Source: Gemmatimonadota bacterium (GTDB lineage: Bacteria; Gemmatimonadota; Gemmatimonadetes; Longimicrobiales; Gaopeijiaceae). From it: 64,000 nucleotides of DNA. The DNA is taken from positions 1 through 64,000 of the forward strand of contig JAOTVA010000008.1 in NCBI GenBank assembly GCA_029863645.1. The letters are read 5' to 3'. Position numbers and translations under genes: made by a program. The notes under the pieces were generated by a model. It searched no databases. It saw only the letters and a program-made list of their open reading frames with translations, and had not been told where the DNA came from. This document shows, piece by piece, positions 1-8,045 of the stretch (positions are counted from its first letter, which is position 1; every line of letters begins with the position of its first letter).

Positions 1-1
1 C

Positions 2-706
2 AACCTCGTCGAGTTGTTCTTCGAGGGCTCTGTTCCCGAGGCCGGTGCCTATCAGTTGGCGCCCACCGATTTGAAGGCCGAGAGGAGCTTCAACGTGGAC
101 CTCGGCTTCCGGTATCTGACGCCGGAGCTCTTCTTCGAGGCTTTCGTTTTCAGGAACAAGGTCTACGACGGCATCCGTGGGCGGGCCGTCACGGATGCGG
201 CTGGAGACACCGTGCTTACCGCCGGTGACCCCACGTTTCAGGACGTCAACGTCGACGAGATCCTCCTACGAGGCATCGAGCTCAACGCGGACTACCGATT
301 CGATTCCGGCTTCGGGGTCGGCAGCTCGTTCACGTATCTCGACGCCGAGGACGCCATCGATCCGGACAACCCCGTGGGTGAGAGCTACTCGAGCAAGCTG
401 ACGGGGCGGGTAGGCTACCGGGACCCATCAGGCCGGTTCTGGAGCAACTTCGAGGCTCGGCACAACGGTGAGCAGAAGGACGTCGCGCTGGGATCTGGCA
501 ACCCGCTCGGCGACAAGCTACCGGCCTTTACAGTTCTCGGCCTGAGGGCCGGTGTTAGGCTCCCGGAAGTCGGCGGCGTACGGCAAGGCCTGACGATCGC
601 TCTGAACAACCTGACGAACGAGTTGTATGCGGAGTCCTCGAACGCTTCATTCTTCCGGCCCGAGCCGAAGCGAAGCGTGACCGTGAGCCTCGACGTGACG
701 TTCTAA
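2..706 (+). CDS. TonB-dependent receptor, C-terminal part (5' end outside window)
   Basis: Frame open to the window edge; beta-barrel-like alternating sequence ending 'NNLTNELYAESSNASFFRPEPKRSVTVSLDVTF', typical of TBDR C-termini. Confidence 0.85.
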   Translation, partial: NLVELFFEGSVPEAGAYQLAPTDLKAERSFNVDLGFRYLTPELFFEAFVFRNKVYDGIRGRAVTDAAGDTVLTAGDPTFQDVNVDEILLRGIELNADYRFDSGFGVGSSFTYLDAEDAIDPDNPVGESYSSKLTGRVGYRDPSGRFWSNFEARHNGEQKDVALGSGNPLGDKLPAFTVLGLRAGVRLPEVGGVRQGLTIALNNLTNELYAESSNASFFRPEPKRSVTVSLDVTF

Positions 707-719
707 CCGAAGCGCTAAG

Positions 720-1439
720 ATGCCGACGCTGGTCCACTACATCCCGATCGCCACGACCGTACTCGCGATCTTCTTCGCACCCGTCGTGTTCCGGCGGTGG
801 CAGGAGCGGAAGCCCGCTCCCCATCTGTTCTGGTGGGCGTTGGGCATCGCGGCGTACGGTGTCGGCACCTTCACGGAGGGATTCACGACGCTCTTCGGTT
901 GGAACGAGTGGGTCTTCCGCAGTTGGTACATCTCCGGCGCGCTGCTCGGCGGTGCGCCGCTCGCGCAAGGCACGGTCTTCCTGATGTTTTCACGAAAGAC
1001 GGCGACGATCATGGCGGTCGCCGTGGGGCTGACTATTGTCGCGGGCGCGACCGTGGTGATGATGGCGCCGATCGACTACGCGCTCGTGGAGTCCCACAGG
1101 CTGACCGGCGCGGTGATGGAGTGGCGTCAAGCGCGCCTCTTCAGCCCCTTTATCAACACGTACGCGGCGATCTTCCTGATCGGTGGCGCCGTGTTGTCGG
1201 CGTGGCGCTACCGCAAGGATTCGGCTGCTCGCCATCGGTTCATCGGGAACTGCTTCATCGCGGTCGGCGCGCTCCTACCCGGGATTGGCGGCATGGCGAC
1301 CCGGATGGGTCACACCGAGGTGCTCTACGTGATGGAGTTCCTCGGCATCATCCTGATCTGGATCGGCTACCGCTACAACGTCATGCCTGGCGCACGCGGT
1401 GCGCCGGCAGCTTCGCAGGCGGTCGCCGCAGCCGGCTGA
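720..1439 (+). CDS. Multi-pass membrane protein of unknown function (about 7 TM segments)
   Basis: 239 aa ORF with several hydrophobic segments, 13 nt after the TBDR stop. Confidence 0.75.
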   Translation: MPTLVHYIPIATTVLAIFFAPVVFRRWQERKPAPHLFWWALGIAAYGVGTFTEGFTTLFGWNEWVFRSWYISGALLGGAPLAQGTVFLMFSRKTATIMAVAVGLTIVAGATVVMMAPIDYALVESHRLTGAVMEWRQARLFSPFINTYAAIFLIGGAVLSAWRYRKDSAARHRFIGNCFIAVGALLPGIGGMATRMGHTEVLYVMEFLGIILIWIGYRYNVMPGARGAPAASQAVAAAG

Positions 1440-1455
1440 GCGGTTGCGGCGGGGC

Positions 1456-1614
1456 TCAGCCCTTCTTGCCGAGCTTCAGCCACTTCAGGGGATCGGGCCC
1501 CCCCAGCTTGTCCCAGGCCGGCGTCGGCTCGGGGTCGGGCGGACGCTTCGGCGGCTTCGGGTCGCATGGCCCCTTGGGGACCTTGAACTTCGACTTCTTG
1601 ATCTTCTTCGGCAT
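1456..1614 (-). CDS. Small basic Lys/Pro-rich protein (52 aa), hypothetical
   Basis: Manual translation MPKKIKKSKFKVPKGPCDPKPPKRPPDPEPTPAWDKLGGPDPLKWLKLGKKG*; upstream AAAGGAGG Shine-Dalgarno 7 nt before ATG; below the length cutoff of the ORF track. Confidence 0.65.
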   Translation of the reverse strand: MPKKIKKSKFKVPKGPCDPKPPKRPPDPEPTPAWDKLGGPDPLKWLKLGKKG

Positions 1615-1723
1615 GTGCGCGCCTCCTTTCCCGTAAGCCTACGCCGGGGAGGCCCAGAAGGGTTCAGAGCTCGCCGCCGCAATAACTCTTGATGACGCCC
1701 ACCGAACCGGTGAAGACTCCCAT

Positions 1724-2581
1724 ATGTTTGCCGTAGCCCCACCCGAGCCTTCCCGGCGTGCGGGGGTCGCATGGACCGCTGGCCTGCTCGGGATCGTCGG
1801 TATTGGTGTCCTCGACTACCTCACCGGCGTCGAGCTACGGGTGTTTCCGCTGTACTACGCCCCGCTGGCCGTCCTCGCGTGGCGATCCGGCCGCCACGGT
1901 GCCCTGGTTGCCACCGTCGGTTGCACCGCGAGCTGGGTGGCGTCCAACGTCTGGGCGGGCCTCGCATACTCGCTGACACTCGTCTGGGTCATCAACACGG
2001 TGATGCAGCTGGTGTCGTTCCTCGTCGTCGGACTCCTCATTGCGGCCGTACGGGACGCACTGCTCCGGGAGCAGGGGCGCAGCCGCACCGACCCCCTCAC
2101 CGCCATGCTCAACCGGGCCGGTTTCTACGAGGAAGCCGCGCGGCTCGTCGCTCTGTGCCGGCGCACTGGACGACCCGTGACCGTGGCCTACATCGACCTC
2201 GACAACTTCAAGGCGGTCAACGACAGCCTCGGCCATGAAGCCGGGGACGATGTGCTTCGCACCGTGGCGGGCTTGCTGCGCGTCGCGATACGTCCGAGCG
2301 ACGTGGCAGCGCGACTCGGTGGCGATGAGTTCGTCGTGTTGTTTCCCGAGATCGGCCCGTCGGAGGCTGCGGCGACGTTGGAGCGCATTCGCGCGTCGTT
2401 GGCCGCCGCACTGGATCGTGGGCCGCTTTCGGTTACGGGGAGCATAGGCGCAGTGACGTTTGTCACCGTTCCCGCCCGCGTCGAAGACATCGTCAGCCTC
2501 GGCGACTCACGCATGTACCTCGCCAAGGCCGGGGGACGAAATCGCGTGAGCCTACACGTCGTGGGGGAGACAGGCGCCTAA
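1724..2581 (+). CDS. Membrane-anchored diguanylate cyclase (GGDEF)
   Basis: N-terminal TM helices, then DPLTAMLNRAGF and RLGGDEFVVLFPE. Confidence 0.9.
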   Translation: MFAVAPPEPSRRAGVAWTAGLLGIVGIGVLDYLTGVELRVFPLYYAPLAVLAWRSGRHGALVATVGCTASWVASNVWAGLAYSLTLVWVINTVMQLVSFLVVGLLIAAVRDALLREQGRSRTDPLTAMLNRAGFYEEAARLVALCRRTGRPVTVAYIDLDNFKAVNDSLGHEAGDDVLRTVAGLLRVAIRPSDVAARLGGDEFVVLFPEIGPSEAAATLERIRASLAAALDRGPLSVTGSIGAVTFVTVPARVEDIVSLGDSRMYLAKAGGRNRVSLHVVGETGA

Positions 2582-3270
2582 TCGGCCGCCGTGGCGATCT
2601 CGGCGGCGCGCTCCATCGCCCGGCCGATCGCCTCCCCCCGGAAGCCTCGGCGGGCTAGATACCCGTGGAGTCTCCGCTTCGCCTGTTCCCGCTCGGGAGA
2701 GTGAGCGCCCGCCAGAGCCGCGGCCGCACCAGGTCCCTGCCGGCGGAGCCATCCCTCTGCAGCCTCGCGAGCCAGGTCCACGTCGCTCGCTCCGGCCTCG
2801 TCGAACACACGGTCGATCGTCTTGAGTGCCGTGTCCGGGTCCAGTCCCTTCTGACGGAGTTCGGAGGCCAGCCTTGCTTTGCCGCGCGGGCGGAGGAGCA
2901 GTCGGTCCCGCACGAACGCGGCCGCGACCGCGGCATCGTCCAGCAGACCATTTTGCTCGAGCCGGTCGAGACAGCTGTCGATGCGTTCCGCCACGAAGCC
3001 CTTCTGACGCAACTTCGTCTTCAGCTCCCGCCGCGTCCGTGCGCGATACGACAGCAGGGTGAGCGCAGCTTCGCGCACACGGATATCGGCGTCGACCTCG
3101 AGGAGCTCCAGGCGTGCGTCGTGGGGTAGGGGATCGCCCACGCCGAGGCGGCTGACTTCGAGGGCCTCGAGCGTGACCTCGAACGGCTCATCCCCGTCGA
3201 TGTGGATGACAACGCGTAGTCCGCGCGGGCGAAGGGGCTCGATACGGGTGATGAGGGGGGGAGGGGCCAC
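2578..3270 (-). CDS. recX: Regulatory protein RecX
   Basis: RecX-like helical repeats: 'ALTLLSYRARTRRELKTKLRQKGF...LDRLEQNGLLDDAAVAAAFVRDRL...GKARLASELRQKGL'. Confidence 0.85.
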   Translation of the reverse strand: MAPPPLITRIEPLRPRGLRVVIHIDGDEPFEVTLEALEVSRLGVGDPLPHDARLELLEVDADIRVREAALTLLSYRARTRRELKTKLRQKGFVAERIDSCLDRLEQNGLLDDAAVAAAFVRDRLLLRPRGKARLASELRQKGLDPDTALKTIDRVFDEAGASDVDLAREAAEGWLRRQGPGAAAALAGAHSPEREQAKRRLHGYLARRGFRGEAIGRAMERAAEIATAAD

Positions 3271-3276
3271 CGTTGC

Positions 3277-3633
3277 TCAGTCGGTCGAGGGTGCCATGTC
3301 GAGCACTTCAATGACTGCCTGACCCACTCGCTGCATCGCCTCGGCCGACAGCCTGGTCAGGGGACCTCTCACCAGATGCCGATTGTCGATCGCGCGCAGC
3401 TGGTCGATGAGGAGGTCAGAGGCTTCGTTGAGGTTGCCCTGGGCCGGTACTCGGATACGCAGCGGCTCGGCCCGGTCGGCCAGCTTCGCCGTCAGCGGAA
3501 TGACCAGCGTGGATGGGTGCCCGGCTTCGATCAGGGCCTGCGCCTGCACCAGCAGCACGGGTCGGGTCTTTCCTGGGGTACGACCCCTCCTCGGCCCCAG
3601 GTGTGCTACCCAGATTTCCCCTCGCTCAGGCAT
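3277..3633 (-). CDS. MazF/PemK-family endoribonuclease toxin
   Basis: 'RGEIWVAHLGPRRGRTPGKTRPVLLVQ...TLVIPLTAKLADRAEPLRIRVP...LIDQLRAIDNRHL'. Confidence 0.85.
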   Translation of the reverse strand: MPERGEIWVAHLGPRRGRTPGKTRPVLLVQAQALIEAGHPSTLVIPLTAKLADRAEPLRIRVPAQGNLNEASDLLIDQLRAIDNRHLVRGPLTRLSAEAMQRVGQAVIEVLDMAPSTD

Positions 3634-3877
3634 CGGGATCGGCGTCGACCGTGCTGAACTCCTTCAGTACCGCCATGCTTTCGGCCCGCACTCGGGAGGA
3701 GGCTTGGGCGAGACGCGTAGCGCGCAGCTCGGCCTCGTTGCGGCTGTTCAAGTCGGCGATCGCACGGCGTATGTACTCGGCCCGCGTGACTCCCAGCGCG
3801 TCGGCGCATTCACCGGTTCGGCTCAACAGGTCGTCCGGGATGTGCAATGAAATAGCTCGCATGAAATCAGAATGCAT
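3626..3877 (-). CDS. Ribbon-helix-helix antitoxin of the MazF-like toxin
   Basis: 'MRAISLHIPDDLLSRTGECADALGVTRAEYIRRAIADLN' RHH-like; overlaps the toxin start by 8 nt. Real start may be the internal Met at 3862. Confidence 0.75.
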   Translation of the reverse strand: MHSDFMRAISLHIPDDLLSRTGECADALGVTRAEYIRRAIADLNSRNEAELRATRLAQASSRVRAESMAVLKEFSTVDADPDA

Positions 3878-3981
3878 ATCTGTATTATATATGTCAAGTA
3901 ACTATCGGCACGATGTATGCCGTGGGAGCTGCCTGTGCGTTCTCGACCCATGATCGGCTGTAGCGCGGGACGGCAGAATGG

Positions 3982-4260
3982 CTAGGAGCCCAACTGAGCG
4001 TACCACGAGCCGTCCGATTGGTCGTGATAGAGCGTGATCACGCGGCCGTCGTCGAGAATGACGGTCCTGTACTCCCTGGAGATCGACTCGCGCCACCATT
4101 CGTCATCGATGCGCCAGCGCTCGCGCACGACCTCGACCCGCCGTGCCGTCTTTCCCGGGAGGCGCACGTATGTCGGCTCTCCGTGCTCGTCAGTGCGCAC
4201 GGTAACGGCCTTGGGTTGACCGAGCGGCCGGAGACGAGGCCGGTGGCTTTGATCGCTCAC
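3982..4260 (-). CDS. DUF6504-like protein, ImuB-associated
   Basis: 'PKAVTVRTDEHGEPTYVRLPGKTARRVEVVRERWRIDDEWW...REYRTVILDDGRVITLYHD'; GTG start at 4260 overlaps the imuB stop (GTGA). Confidence 0.65.
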   Translation of the reverse strand: MSDQSHRPRLRPLGQPKAVTVRTDEHGEPTYVRLPGKTARRVEVVRERWRIDDEWWRESISREYRTVILDDGRVITLYHDQSDGSWYAQLGS

Positions 4261-5522
4261 GGATCGAAACTCAGGAGTGCATGGCGGCGCTCGGGGATCC
4301 TGGACCAAGGGTCGATTTCGACCACCCTGTAGAGCGGCGAATGCCCCAAGCGGAGTTTGAGCTCCTTCACGGCATCACGCAGCGAGGGGGGGATCTCGCC
4401 TTGGACGAGCTCGCGGCCCGATGCGGCTCGGCCGCTACAGTCCTTGCGGTCGAAGAGGCCTGTCTGCGCATCAGGTGGACCGAAATGGGTGAGCTCGAGC
4501 AGGAGGGTTTCCACGGCTTTCGGCGGTGGAGCGATCGCCATCTTTGCACGGAGGGGCGCTGCGATGCGCTCGCGCTGAGACGTGGGCTCACGAAGCACCG
4601 TCTCGACGAACCAGGACCCGCCTCCCTCCAGGTGTGCGCCCATACGTACGCCCGTCACGCTGCGCCCACGGCGTGCGGGGCGAGAGAGGGCTCGCTCGAC
4701 CAGCCGGTCCAGGGCTCCATGGAGCGTCTCGATGAGTCCCACCGGGTTCGAAAATTCTAGGGACGCACGAATCGGCCGGGGACGGTGCCAGGGGCGCACG
4801 GGGTCGACGCGGCGGCCGAGTGACCACGCGAGCGCACTTCGGCCCTCCTTTCCGAACTGTGCGACGAGCGAGGGCTCAGGAAAGCCGCGGAGTTCTCCGA
4901 GCGTTTGGATGCCGAGGCGCTCCAAGCGTTGGACGACAAGATGGTCGACCGGGAGCACGCTCACCGGGCAGTGGCCGAGGAACGCGACGAGCTTTTCTTC
5001 GGCGACGATGATGGGTTCGCCCACGCGGGCTGCCGTCGCCGCGACCCAGGCGCCGAACTTCCCAGGGGCCATACCGGCTCGGGTCGCTGCGACGAGAGGA
5101 GGAGGGAAGATCTTGAACAGTGACCGCAACGCTCGGTCCACCTGTTGCGGAGGGGAACCGAAGAGCCGGCCCAGACCATCCATCCCCAGAAAGACACGCC
5201 CACGCCCCGCCGGCTCCAGGACGGGGGTGAGTTCGCCGAGGGCTTCGAGCATCGTGTCCACCGCCGCGTCGTAGTGCGCCGGATCGGGTTCGAGAAGCGT
5301 GAGCGACGTGCAGAGCGAGACGGCCTGGGAGACGAGCTGTCCCGGGCGCACGCCTGCTTCGTGCGCGCGCTCCGATACTTGCCAAATCGTGCGGCGCGTG
5401 CTTTCGCCCGGGGAGAGGAGGGCGACCGACGTGCTGTCGAGCTCAGGGGAACGGACGAGCTCCAGACGAAGCTCGAAGGTGGGGAGCCAGAGGCAGAGCG
5501 CCTGCCGGCTCCCCGTCGTCAT
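4257..5522 (-). CDS. imuB: DNA polymerase Y-family protein ImuB
   Basis: 'RQALCLWLPTFELRLELV...LEPAGRGRVFLGMDGLGRLFGSP...RLERLGIQTLGELRGFPEPSLVAQFGKEGRSALAWSLGRRVDPVRPW'; start set at ATG 5522, downstream of the track ORF start. Confidence 0.8.
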   Translation of the reverse strand: MTTGSRQALCLWLPTFELRLELVRSPELDSTSVALLSPGESTRRTIWQVSERAHEAGVRPGQLVSQAVSLCTSLTLLEPDPAHYDAAVDTMLEALGELTPVLEPAGRGRVFLGMDGLGRLFGSPPQQVDRALRSLFKIFPPPLVAATRAGMAPGKFGAWVAATAARVGEPIIVAEEKLVAFLGHCPVSVLPVDHLVVQRLERLGIQTLGELRGFPEPSLVAQFGKEGRSALAWSLGRRVDPVRPWHRPRPIRASLEFSNPVGLIETLHGALDRLVERALSRPARRGRSVTGVRMGAHLEGGGSWFVETVLREPTSQRERIAAPLRAKMAIAPPPKAVETLLLELTHFGPPDAQTGLFDRKDCSGRAASGRELVQGEIPPSLRDAVKELKLRLGHSPLYRVVEIDPWSRIPERRHALLSFDP

Positions 5523-5939
5523 GCGGGGGGTGGCGGGGAGGAAGGCGGTGGACGATCCGGGCCCGGAGGCCCAATGGGGGGTGCGTGTGGAGCCGTCTTG
5601 AAGTGCTTCATGGCTTTGGGCCCACCCACGACCTTGGTGGGTGGGAACACTTTGCGCGCTCGAGACGGCCTTGCCCATAGCCCATTGGGACGGGGTGAAT
5701 GTTGGAGACGAAGAGTCCCCGGCTTCCGAAAACACACCCCACATCCGTGTCCGCCCACCGTGGGTTTCGAAAACCGGGGACCACACCGAATAAAAACCGA
5801 AATCGGATACCGAAGATAAGCCGAATATCCAAGGCGTGCAAGCAGGGGAATTCGTCACTGTTCGAGGGCGCCACTTTGGCTCAGTTGAGCCATTGAACCA
5901 CATTGTCGGAGACCGAACAGGCCACTCTTACAAAGGGCG

Positions 5940-6045
5940 AGACCTGGGAAAGAAGGGCTCGAAACTTTCGGCGGATGCCGAATCGGCGGCCGCGAATCTG
6001 GTCGAGAGCCTGGCCAGCCTGGGCGATGTCTCGAGCAAGAGGTAG
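5940..6045 (+). pseudogene. Possible truncated TfoX/Sxy-like N-terminal remnant
   Basis: 'KKGSKLSADAESAAANLVESLASLGDVSSKR*' resembles the start of TfoX-N proteins just before their RMFGG motif, then stops. Confidence 0.4.
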
Positions 6046-6057
6046 TGGACCGCCCGA

Positions 6058-7203
6058 TCAGTTCCCTGCGACGGGTCTCGCCCCGAAGGAGTTCGTCATC
6101 AATTCGTCGTTCCAGCCACCGGTGACGTGGATGAACGCCTTGGCATCGTAGAGGAAGGCCTTGATGAGGTTGTGGTTGAGGTATGCATAGGTGCCTTCCT
6201 GTCGGAATGTGTAGACGGCGGCCGCTGTCCCCCCCGCCACGACGTCCCATGTTTCCAGGCCCTCATCCGGCCGGTTGTTGAACTTCCCGTATGGCCAGAC
6301 CCAGTCACCGTGTCCACCGATCAAGTGCGGGTACGATGGGTTGTTCGCTTGCGAATGGAGCATGAGAACCGTCTCGCCCACCTCGGCCTCCAGGCGTGTA
6401 TCCGCAGTGAGCGCACCATAGGAGCCGTTGAAGGCAATGTGCGTAGGGGTAAGGCCACGCATGACCTGCAGCATATCCCCCATCTGAAGCACGAAGTTGC
6501 CGTATCGCTTGGACGTGCGGCCGTCCGGATTCATCGGCACGTAGTAGTCCTGCTCGCCGAAGTAGAAGGCTCGGTCGTAGCGCACCGGGTCCCCTGATCC
6601 GTCCCGCAAGCCTTCGCGAGGGAGCACGAGGATCGCTCCGTTGCCACCAGTTACGACGTGATAGGGCACCATCTCGCCGCCGGGAGCGCAGTGATACACG
6701 AAGAAGCCCGCTTTCACAGCTCGCCAGCGCAGGCCGACCTCCTGACCTGGAGCGACGAGGGTCAGTTCGCCACCCCCGAGTGCGCCCGTGGCCGCGTGGA
6801 AGTCCACGTTGTGCTGCAGCTGGTTCTGGGCCGCGCCGAAGCGGATCGTGTCCGTAGTGCCGTTGACCAGCGTGAGATCAACCCAGTCCCACTGGAACAC
6901 GACGGGCACCGGGCCAGGGACGTGATTGTTGAAGGCCATCTGCCAAACGAAGACGCCTGGAGCGATCTCGACCTCGCGCTCCACGATCTCCATGCGAATC
7001 CTCACGACGCGCGGGGGCCCGCTAGCCAGCTGCTCGTGTGACGGAAGGAAGGGCGGATCGACGAGCTGTTGGTCGACGACCTCGGCGTCTTCCATCGCGA
7101 AGTTCACAATGGCCTCGTCGGGTGGAATCGCCCAGTCGTCCGGGGAGTCGAGGCAGGCAGTTAAGGACGCAGAGAAGAGCAGGAGGGCCGCGGAATATCT
7201 CAT
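6058..7203 (-). CDS. nirK: Copper-containing nitrite reductase NirK, predicted lipoprotein
   Basis: HNVDFHAATGALGGG, FVYHCAPGGEMVPYHVV, PHLIGGHGDWVW, TFRQEGTYAYLNHNLIKAF, GGWNDELM; signal peptide with lipobox LTAC; start at internal Met 7203. Confidence 0.9.
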   Translation of the reverse strand: MRYSAALLLFSASLTACLDSPDDWAIPPDEAIVNFAMEDAEVVDQQLVDPPFLPSHEQLASGPPRVVRIRMEIVEREVEIAPGVFVWQMAFNNHVPGPVPVVFQWDWVDLTLVNGTTDTIRFGAAQNQLQHNVDFHAATGALGGGELTLVAPGQEVGLRWRAVKAGFFVYHCAPGGEMVPYHVVTGGNGAILVLPREGLRDGSGDPVRYDRAFYFGEQDYYVPMNPDGRTSKRYGNFVLQMGDMLQVMRGLTPTHIAFNGSYGALTADTRLEAEVGETVLMLHSQANNPSYPHLIGGHGDWVWPYGKFNNRPDEGLETWDVVAGGTAAAVYTFRQEGTYAYLNHNLIKAFLYDAKAFIHVTGGWNDELMTNSFGARPVAGN

Positions 7204-7329
7204 CTTCAACCTGGTTTCAAGGTCAGGCCCGACCGACGCCGGACGGGACATTCGAATCGGGTCGAAGCTACCGTTTCGGCCGGTGTGCCCCCGACGGGCG
7301 AACCCCGTCCTATCGTGTAGTCGAGGGCC

Positions 7330-7665
7330 CTACGTGCGGGCGTCGAGCTCGCGGAGCAGACGTTTCGGGGCGGTGAGGCGCCAGGCGTCTTCGAGCAACA
7401 AGCAGATCTGGTCGAAGGAGATCCGTTCCAGCGCCACGCCCAACCAATGCTGTCCCCAGACGCTCGAGAACGTCGCCGGATCCCTCGCCACCAGGTGCTC
7501 GAGGTTCTCCGGGGCGATCTTCAGATTGACCGCGGCCGACTCTGTCGGGAGCGTAGCGAAGATCTTGCCTCCAACTCGCAAGTCGGGTCGCCCACGGTGC
7601 GATGACTCCTCGACACCCGGAAGGCTGAGCGCGAACCCTCGTACCTGGTCCTGATTCGTCGGCAT
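7330..7665 (-). CDS. MmcQ/YjbR family protein
   Basis: 'VRGFALSLPGVEESSHRGRPDLRVGGKIFATL...VNLKIAPENLEHLVARDPATF'. Confidence 0.8.
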   Translation of the reverse strand: MPTNQDQVRGFALSLPGVEESSHRGRPDLRVGGKIFATLPTESAAVNLKIAPENLEHLVARDPATFSSVWGQHWLGVALERISFDQICLLLEDAWRLTAPKRLLRELDART

Positions 7666-7668
7666 CGG

Positions 7669-8025
7669 TTAGGGCTCGAGGTGAACCAAGACCGCTTCAC
7701 CACGAGGGGACAGCCTGTAGCCGACCTCGAGACTCTCGGTCAGCCCCGGACCTTTCAGTTTCCGCACGTGGGTCTTGAAGTGCGCTCGCTCCATGCCGAC
7801 TTCGGAGGCCAGGTCGGCAGCGCGCTCCCCTGGCCGCGCGCAGATGACACGCAGCGTCGCCCAGGTCCAAGGACCACGCGTCGAGCGCGCGTCGAAGTGG
7901 GCAAGCCGGGCCAAGATGTCGTCGATCTCCGAACGGTCCGGCAGCGCCCCTCGGAGCGCGATACAGGGATCGGCGCCGAGGTACGAAAGGCCGACCCGGT
8001 AGGTCGAGCCGGACGCGGCGATCAT
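7669..8025 (-). CDS. Hypothetical protein, possible winged-helix/HTH
   Basis: 'MIAASGSTYRVGLSYLGADPC...LASEVGMERAHFKTHVRKLKGPGLTESLEVGYRLSPRGEAVL'; start chosen to avoid overlap with the upstream gene. Confidence 0.6.
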   Translation of the reverse strand: MIAASGSTYRVGLSYLGADPCIALRGALPDRSEIDDILARLAHFDARSTRGPWTWATLRVICARPGERAADLASEVGMERAHFKTHVRKLKGPGLTESLEVGYRLSPRGEAVLVHLEP

Positions 8026-8045
8026 CGCGCGACCCGCGTCAGGGC

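Noticed and set aside
5145-5819. 224-aa + strand ORF over imuB 5' end
   Set aside because: Low-complexity Arg/Gly/Glu-rich and antisense to imuB
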